Origin: RGIG3102 sp045633415
GTDB taxonomy: Bacteria; Bacillota; Clostridia; Oscillospirales; Ruminococcaceae
DNA: 18,385 nt
Direction of reading: 5' to 3'
Assembly: GCA_045633415.1 (NCBI GenBank)
Contig: JAZQYH010000080.1
Span: 1 to 18,385, forward strand
Position 1 is the stretch's first letter; every line of letters begins with the position of its first letter. The notes under the pieces are model-generated. The model ran no database searches and was not told the DNA's origin. It saw nothing but the letters and a program-made list of their open reading frames with translations. Of this stretch, positions 13,758-18,385 are shown in pieces. The translations under genes and the position numbers were made by a program.

Positions 13758-13786
13758 AATATAACATAATGATTGCATTGTGTCAA
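13758..13786 (-). promoter_or_regulatory. Sigma-A promoter for glgB
   Basis: A perfect TTGACA (13786-13781), a 17-base spacer and TATATT (13763-13758) on the minus strand. Transcription would start near 13751, leaving a leader of about 70 bases before the ATG, in which I see no riboswitch. Confidence 0.8.
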
Positions 13787-13809
13787 ATAATATATATCAA
13801 AAAAGATAT

Positions 13810-13837
13810 TTTACTTTTACAAAATATATGATAAAAT
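13810..13837 (+). promoter_or_regulatory. Possible promoter for lepA
   Basis: TTTACT (13810-13815), a 16-base spacer and TAAAAT (13832-13837). If used, transcription starts near 13844, after the upstream in-frame ATG at 13841, leaving the TTG at 13883 as start codon. Confidence 0.45.
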
Positions 13838-13882
13838 ATTATGTTAGAAAATTATGTCATAAAAAATACGGAGGAAATGTTT

Positions 13883-15682
13883 TTGAAACAGGAAAATATC
13901 CGCAATTTTTCAATTATAGCACATATTGACCACGGCAAATCCACACTGGCTGACAGACTGCTGGAAAAAACAGGCAGTGTTGAAAAACGCCTTATGGAAG
14001 AACAGCTGCTGGACAATATGGATATCGAGCGTGAAAGAGGCATTACAATCAAAGCCCGCGCCGTTACAATGAACTACAAAGCTAATAATGGTGAAGAATA
14101 CGAGTTCAACCTGATTGACACACCAGGCCATGTTGACTTTTCTTACGAAGTAAGCCGCAGTCTCGCCGCCTGTGAAGGTGCAATTCTGGTTGTGGATGCT
14201 TCTCAGGGTATCGAAGCACAGACACTGGCAAACACATATCTGGCTATCGAGCACGACCTTGAAATTCTGCCTGTGCTCAACAAAATCGACCTGCCAAGTG
14301 CAGAGCCTGAAAGAGTGGCACACGAGGTGGAAGACATCATCGGTATTCCTTGCCTTGATGCACCACAGATAAGCGCAAAAATGGGCATCAACATAGAAGA
14401 AGTGCTGGAAAGAATCACAACTGATATTCCAGCACCAACAGGTGACCCAGACGCACCGCTGTCTGCCCTGATTTTTGACAGCTTCTACGATTCATACAAA
14501 GGCGTTATCGTTTATGTAAGAGTTATGGAAGGCAGTATGAAACCGGGCCAGCGCATCAGAATGATGCAGACAGGCGCTGAATTCGACCTTGTTGAAGTGG
14601 GCAGAATGGGCGCTAAAGACCTGGTACCTTGCAAAGAACTGAAAGCTGGCGAAGTAGGCTATATCACAGCAAGTATCAAATCTGTTCGTGATACACGAGT
14701 AGGTGATACAGTTACTCTGGTGGAAAAACCAGCAGAACAGGCACTGCCAGGCTATAAAAAAGTAACACCAATGGTTTACTGTGGTATCTACCCAGCTGAT
14801 GGCGCAAGATACGGTGATTTGCGTGATGCCCTTGATAAACTGCAGCTGAACGATGCTTCCCTTGTGTTTGAAGCTGAAACATCAGTAGCCCTTGGCTTTG
14901 GGTTCCGCTGTGGTTTCCTTGGCCTGCTGCACCTTGAAATCATCATCGAACGTCTGGAAAGAGAGTTCGACCTTGACCTTGTTACAACAGCACCATCTGT
15001 TGAATACCGTCTTACACTGGCTGACGGCACAGTGATGATGATTGACAACCCTACAAACTACCCAGACCCAGCAAAAATCGTAAGCAGTGAAGAACCAATG
15101 GTAGACTGCCATATCTATTCACCAAAAGATTTTGTCGGCAGTCTGATGGAGCTGTGCCAGGAAAGACGTGGTTTCTTCCGTGATATGAAATATCTGGACG
15201 AAAACCGTGTAGACCTTCACTATGAACTGCCACTGGGCGAAATCATATACGACTTCTTTGACTCTATCAAATCCCGTTCAAAAGGCTATGCAAGTTACGA
15301 ATACGAATTTAAAGAATTTACAGATTCCAAACTGGTTCGTCTTGACATTATGCTGAACGGAGAAGTAGTTGACGCCCTGTCACTGATTGTTCACGCTGAC
15401 AAAGCTTATGAACGTGGCAGAAAAATCGCAGAAAAGCTGAAAGAGCACATTCCACGCCAGCTGTTTGAAATTCCGATTCAGGCGGCTATCGGTGGTAAAG
15501 TTATCGCCCGTGAAACAGTAAAAGCCATGAGAAAAGACGTTCTGGCTAAATGTTACGGTGGTGACATCACACGTAAAAAGAAACTTCTGGAAAAACAGAA
15601 GGAAGGTAAAAAGAAAATGCGCCAGCTGGGTACGGTAGAAGTTCCAAGCGAAGCATTTACAGCAGTTCTGAAACTGGACTAA
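13883..15682 (+). CDS. lepA: Elongation factor 4 (LepA), TTG start
   Basis: The TTG at 13883 is chosen as start: GGAGG (13870-13874) lies 8 bases before it, and the product then begins MKQENIRNFSIIAHIDHGKS, as LepA proteins usually do. ATG codons at 13841 and 13877 are in frame but either lack a ribosome binding site or sit only two bases from it. The 599-residue GTPase has G1 AHIDHGKST (13-21), G2 RGITI, G3 DTPGH, G4 NKID and G5 SAK, then domains II, III and V-like, and the LepA-specific C-terminus with CYGGDITRKKKLLEKQKEGK. It binds ribosomes and back-translocates or rescues stalled ones. It is a single gene ending at a terminator; no hemN follows, unlike in many Firmicutes. Confidence 0.96.
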   Translation: MKQENIRNFSIIAHIDHGKSTLADRLLEKTGSVEKRLMEEQLLDNMDIERERGITIKARAVTMNYKANNGEEYEFNLIDTPGHVDFSYEVSRSLAACEGAILVVDASQGIEAQTLANTYLAIEHDLEILPVLNKIDLPSAEPERVAHEVEDIIGIPCLDAPQISAKMGINIEEVLERITTDIPAPTGDPDAPLSALIFDSFYDSYKGVIVYVRVMEGSMKPGQRIRMMQTGAEFDLVEVGRMGAKDLVPCKELKAGEVGYITASIKSVRDTRVGDTVTLVEKPAEQALPGYKKVTPMVYCGIYPADGARYGDLRDALDKLQLNDASLVFEAETSVALGFGFRCGFLGLLHLEIIIERLEREFDLDLVTTAPSVEYRLTLADGTVMMIDNPTNYPDPAKIVSSEEPMVDCHIYSPKDFVGSLMELCQERRGFFRDMKYLDENRVDLHYELPLGEIIYDFFDSIKSRSKGYASYEYEFKEFTDSKLVRLDIMLNGEVVDALSLIVHADKAYERGRKIAEKLKEHIPRQLFEIPIQAAIGGKVIARETVKAMRKDVLAKCYGGDITRKKKLLEKQKEGKKKMRQLGTVEVPSEAFTAVLKLD

Positions 15683-15687
15683 TATGC

Positions 15688-15726
15688 AAAAAAGAGAGAT
15701 TTACTAGGGTAAATCTCTCTTTTTTT
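15688..15726 (+). terminator. Strong intrinsic terminator after lepA
   Basis: A perfect 14-bp stem, AAAGAGAGATTTAC (15691-15704) and GTAAATCTCTCTTT (15709-15722), with a TAGG loop and a run of further Us. Confidence 0.92.
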
Positions 15727-15727
15727 G

Positions 15728-15756
15728 TTGTTATATTACAAATTAAATGTTATACT
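15728..15756 (+). promoter_or_regulatory. Sigma-A type promoter for the aldolase-Nif3-like operon
   Basis: TTGTTA (15728-15733), a 17-base spacer and TATACT (15751-15756), beginning directly behind the lepA terminator U-run. Confidence 0.65.
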
Positions 15757-15799
15757 GATAATAATTTTTAGTGATATATGATATTTAAGGAGAAAAATT

Positions 15800-16840
15800 A
15801 TGATTCGTTTTGAATGCGACTATGCAGAAGGCGCACTGCCAGAGATTCTCGACCTGTTGGTTAAAACCAATATGGAACAGACACCGGGCTACAGTGTGGA
15901 CGTTTACTGCGAAAAAGCAAGAGCTTTAATCAAAGAGGAATGTAATGCACCGGATGCTGATGTACATTTTCTTGTAGGTGGTACACAGGCAAACAAAACT
16001 GTGATTCAGTCTGTACTGCGTGCACATCAGGGTGCTGTGGCAGCGTCTACAGGTCATATCAACGTGCACGAAAGCGGCACTATTGAAGCTGGCGGCCACA
16101 AAGTACTGGCTATCCCAAGTGATGACGGCAAAATCACAGCACAGCAGGTAAAAGACCTGCTTCACGGTCATTTCACAGACCCTACAATGGAACACACTGT
16201 ACAGCCAGGTATTGTTTACATATCCAACCCAACTGAAAACGGCACAATGTACAATAAAGCAGAGCTGGAAGCACTGCGTGCTGTCTGTGATGAATATGAC
16301 ATTCCACTGTTCCTTGATGGTGCAAGAATGGGCTACGGTCTGGCGGCACCTGACAACGACCTGACACTGGCTGACTACGCCCGCATCTGTAATGTTTTCT
16401 ACATCGGTGCAACAAAGGTTGGCGCCCTGTTTGGTGAAGCTGTTGTTATCAGCGATAACAAACTGAAAAAAGATTTCCGCTACCATATCAAGCAGAATGG
16501 TGGTCTGTTGGCAAAAGGCAGGCTGCTGGGTATTCAGTTTATCGGTCTGTTTGACGAAAGAAAACTGTACCACAAAGTTTCACAGCACGCTATCACACAG
16601 GCTATGAGAATCAAACAGGCTTTCAGTGAAGCAGGCTGTAAATTCAGATATGATTCACCAACAAACCAGCAGTTCCCTATCCTTCCAAATGATATTATGG
16701 AAAAACTGGGCGAAAAATATGCTTTCAGTTTCTGGGAAAAGGTGGACGAAAACAACACCTGTGTTCGTTTCTGCACCAGCTGGGCAACAGACGAAAAGAA
16801 TGTTGATACACTGATTGAAGATATCAAAGCTGTATTTTAA
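15800..16840 (+). CDS. Threonine aldolase-like PLP-dependent lyase
   Basis: A 346-residue fold-type I PLP enzyme of the beta-eliminating lyase / threonine aldolase family (PF01212). Visible active-site features are GGTQAN (60-65) for the cofactor phosphate, His86 in STGHINVHESG stacking on PLP, Asp173 and Arg176 in FLDGARMGYG, and the Schiff-base Lys206 in YIGATKVGALFGE. The family splits L-threonine or L-allo-threonine to glycine and acetaldehyde, or other beta-hydroxy amino acids; specificity cannot be read here. The size is typical. AAGGAG lies about 7 bases before the ATG. It is the first gene of an operon with the Nif3-like gene 49 bases downstream. Confidence 0.9.
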   Translation: MIRFECDYAEGALPEILDLLVKTNMEQTPGYSVDVYCEKARALIKEECNAPDADVHFLVGGTQANKTVIQSVLRAHQGAVAASTGHINVHESGTIEAGGHKVLAIPSDDGKITAQQVKDLLHGHFTDPTMEHTVQPGIVYISNPTENGTMYNKAELEALRAVCDEYDIPLFLDGARMGYGLAAPDNDLTLADYARICNVFYIGATKVGALFGEAVVISDNKLKKDFRYHIKQNGGLLAKGRLLGIQFIGLFDERKLYHKVSQHAITQAMRIKQAFSEAGCKFRYDSPTNQQFPILPNDIMEKLGEKYAFSFWEKVDENNTCVRFCTSWATDEKNVDTLIEDIKAVF

Positions 16841-16889
16841 TTGGAATTTGCGGCGGCATAAGCCCCGTGTTATATAAAGGAGAGTAATT

Positions 16890-17717
16890 ATGAAAGTTAA
16901 AGAAATGCATCAGATGGTTCTGGACCTTGTTGGTCTTGATTTTATGCCTGAAGATTCTGGTATCGTTTACGACAACGAAAAAGAAGTAAAAAAAGTACTG
17001 GCTGGCATCGACATGGACAAAACAATGCTTATGCTGGCAAAACAGCTGGGCTTTGACTGTGTGGCACAGCACCACCCAGCAGGCATTATGAATCCAAACA
17101 TCTCCGAACTGTTTGGTCGTGACCACATGAAAAAACTGATGGAATGTGGCGTACCTGCAAACCACGCACACAAGCTGGCATATGCTGGCAAAGTGAAAAG
17201 AAACCAGAGAATGCACTCACAGAACAGAACACAGATGTACGATGTAGCAAAACTGCTGGATATTTCTGATGTGGCATACCACACACCAGCTGACATTCTG
17301 GCCGAAAGATATGTTCAGAAGAAAATGGACGCACTGATGGAAGCAAAACCAATGTGCACAGTACAGGACATCATCGACGAACTGCTTACAATCAGAGAAT
17401 ACGCCCAGGCTCTGGAAGGTCAGAAACCAGAAGTATGGGTTGGCACACCAAACAGCCCAGCAGGCAAAATCTATGTTGAAATGTACGGCGTAGGCGCACC
17501 TACAGCAGAAGAATACAATGCAGCTGCAGACGCAGGTATCGGCACATTTATCTGCATGCATGCTACCCCAGAAGTAATCGAAGGTGTACAGAAACACGGC
17601 AAAGCAAATCTGATTATCGCAGGTCATATGGCATCTGACTCCCTTGGTTTCAACCAGATTCTTGATGCATGGGAAAAAGCAGGCGTTGAAATCGTAAGAA
17701 TCAGCGGTATTGTTTAA
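16890..17717 (+). CDS. Nif3-like (DUF34) putative metal-binding protein
   Basis: A 275-residue soluble protein. Two histidine clusters, DCVAQHHPAG (His61-His62) and LIIAGHMASDSLGFN (His246, Asp250), resemble the two metal-binding halves of Nif3/DUF34 proteins, which hold a dinuclear metal site and have the pattern THHP...GHxAsE. The frame begins with a helix-rich MKVKEMHQMVLDLV and has an insert of about 120 residues between the halves. The family is conserved but poorly understood; the label GTP cyclohydrolase I type 2 is often applied without proof. AAAGGAG lies about 8 bases before the ATG. It shares the aldolase promoter and ends at a strong hairpin. The assignment is moderate. Confidence 0.65.
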   Translation: MKVKEMHQMVLDLVGLDFMPEDSGIVYDNEKEVKKVLAGIDMDKTMLMLAKQLGFDCVAQHHPAGIMNPNISELFGRDHMKKLMECGVPANHAHKLAYAGKVKRNQRMHSQNRTQMYDVAKLLDISDVAYHTPADILAERYVQKKMDALMEAKPMCTVQDIIDELLTIREYAQALEGQKPEVWVGTPNSPAGKIYVEMYGVGAPTAEEYNAAADAGIGTFICMHATPEVIEGVQKHGKANLIIAGHMASDSLGFNQILDAWEKAGVEIVRISGIV

Positions 17718-17730
17718 TATTTTCGCAAAC

Positions 17731-17760
17731 AAAAACAGGCGGGAAACCGCCTGTTTTTAT
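17731..17760. terminator. Bidirectional intrinsic terminator between convergent genes
   Basis: A perfect 12-bp stem, AAAAACAGGCGG (17731-17742) and CCGCCTGTTTTT (17747-17758), with a GAAA tetraloop. The right arm overlaps the stop codon of the converging minus-strand gene at 17757-17759, so one hairpin serves both transcripts. Confidence 0.92.
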
Positions 17761-18269
17761 TGCATAACTTCAATTTTTTCTGGATATGCTGTGTATACAG
17801 TCACTTTTTCTATAAGTGTAGGGCTTGCGTCGAGATAATAAACTTTGTTTTCAAACATGTCTTCAATAACTTGTCTGATCAGTTTAAATGATTCAAATCC
17901 ACCAGGATGAACAACAAAATCCATATATTCAGTTTCGCTTTCATCACCTATCATATATGTGCGTGGATAAGCCACAGGCTCATTGCCTTTGTACTGAATA
18001 TTTACGACAAATTTATCTGTCATTGTTTTATCTTCTATGATTTCCACATTATTGTTCATACTTCTGTAAGTACCATAGCTATAAAATTCTGTATTTTCAA
18101 ACTCTCGCAAGTCCATTTCGATTGTTACATCACAGTTTTCCGATGGCATATCTGCCAGATAATCTGGGTAATCAGATATTTCCCATGCACTTATTTCAAG
18201 CATGGTTACACCTATGCCCAGTCCCATCATCACAGAGCCAATCAAAAGAAAAAACAATAATTTTTTCAT
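17757..18269 (-). CDS. Membrane-anchored protein of unknown function
   Basis: The ATG at 18269 is chosen because GGAGGG lies about 10 bases upstream; an in-frame ATG at 18287 lies before that site and lacks one of its own. The 170-residue product begins MKKLLFFLLIGSVMMGLGIG, a signal anchor or signal peptide (about residues 2-24) without a lipobox, followed by an acidic outside domain of mixed strands with many Tyr, Glu and Asp. I recognise no family; the size and layout recall small accessory proteins next to membrane stress regulators, which is only an impression. Its start overlaps the stop of the 26-residue reading frame upstream by ATGA, so it is probably the last gene of an operon entering from the right. 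Confidence 0.8.
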   Translation of the reverse strand: MKKLLFFLLIGSVMMGLGIGVTMLEISAWEISDYPDYLADMPSENCDVTIEMDLREFENTEFYSYGTYRSMNNNVEIIEDKTMTDKFVVNIQYKGNEPVAYPRTYMIGDESETEYMDFVVHPGGFESFKLIRQVIEDMFENKVYYLDASPTLIEKVTVYTAYPEKIEVMQ

Positions 18270-18346
18270 CTTTTTCTTTCCCTCCATTTCACAATAATCA
18301 CTGTTAAAAACATGGCTATAATTACCAACGAGCTGATTTTACGCAT
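18266..18346 (-). CDS. Small 26-residue membrane peptide
   Basis: On the minus strand an ATG at 18346-18344 opens 26 codons: MRKISSLVIIAMFLTVIIV then KWRERKR and a TGA. GGAGG lies about 11 bases upstream, and the TGA overlaps the next gene's ATG in an ATGA junction, a strong sign of coupled translation. The peptide has one hydrophobic segment of about 14 residues flanked by positive charges, so it could sit in the membrane with its basic end in the cytoplasm. It could also act only as a leader whose translation exposes the next start. No homologue is recalled. Confidence 0.5.
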   Translation of the reverse strand: MRKISSLVIIAMFLTVIIVKWRERKR

Positions 18347-18354
18347 TTTCAACC

Positions 18355-18385
18355 TTACCTCCAGACAATAATTCTGTCAGCCACA
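18355..18385 (-). CDS. Possible C-terminal end of a gene running off the right edge
   Basis: On the minus strand a frame enters from the edge and ends VADRIIVWR followed by TAA at 18357-18355, which touches the ribosome binding site of the small peptide gene. The spacing looks like an operon junction, but only nine codons are visible, so coding status is unproven. Confidence 0.25.
   Translation of the reverse strand, partial: VADRIIVWR

Noticed and set aside
13680..13778. Upstream extension of glgB to an ATG at 13778
   Set aside because: It overlaps the TTGACA/TATATT promoter, while AAGGAGG sits at the right distance from the ATG at 13679.

Overview
The window looks like chromosomal DNA of an anaerobic, low-to-moderate G+C Clostridia-type Firmicute. 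The signs are strong GGAGG ribosome binding sites, sigma-A promoters of the TTGACA/TATAAT type, many U-tailed hairpin terminators, two cobalamin riboswitches, a desulfoferrodoxin-like domain, a glycyl-radical-activase-like radical SAM protein and a SpoIIQ-like M23 peptidase. The family cannot be fixed from the sequence alone. No tRNA, rRNA, CRISPR array, insertion sequence or prophage gene was found. Genes are short operons on both strands, mostly separated by clear terminators.

Layout. 1-1802 (minus): xth (exonuclease III) overlaps a PflX-like radical SAM gene by one base, and the start of another membrane protein gene runs off the left edge. 1945-2370 (plus): a DUF6508-like protein. 2416-3516 (minus): an unrecognised lipoprotein. 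3627-5474 (minus): a GntR (YtrA-like) regulator, ABC ATPase and ABC-2 permease in overlapping order, with a twin palindromic operator on the promoter. 5640-6995 (plus): murC-type ligase. 7062-8210 (minus): a cyclase-family hydrolase followed by a CadD-type transporter. 8291-8872 (minus): an XRE regulator fused to a complete desulfoferrodoxin-like module. 9011-9706 (plus): M23 peptidase.

9744-11517 (plus) is the most coherent accessory system. A first cobalamin riboswitch with a perfect L5-L13 kissing pair and a downstream intrinsic terminator controls a 78-residue cysteine-rich protein. A second cobalamin riboswitch, with no obvious terminator, precedes a transcobalamin-C-terminal-like (DUF4430) lipoprotein whose stop overlaps the start of an ECF-type S component. 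Together these suggest B12-repressed capture and uptake of a corrinoid or a precursor, with separate RNA switches for the two transcription units.

11598-13679 (minus): glgB, divergent from lepA (13883-15682, plus, TTG start). 15800-17717 (plus): a threonine-aldolase-like PLP enzyme with a Nif3-like protein. 17757-18385 (minus): a membrane-anchored protein, a translationally coupled 26-residue membrane peptide, and the possible end of a further gene at the right edge.
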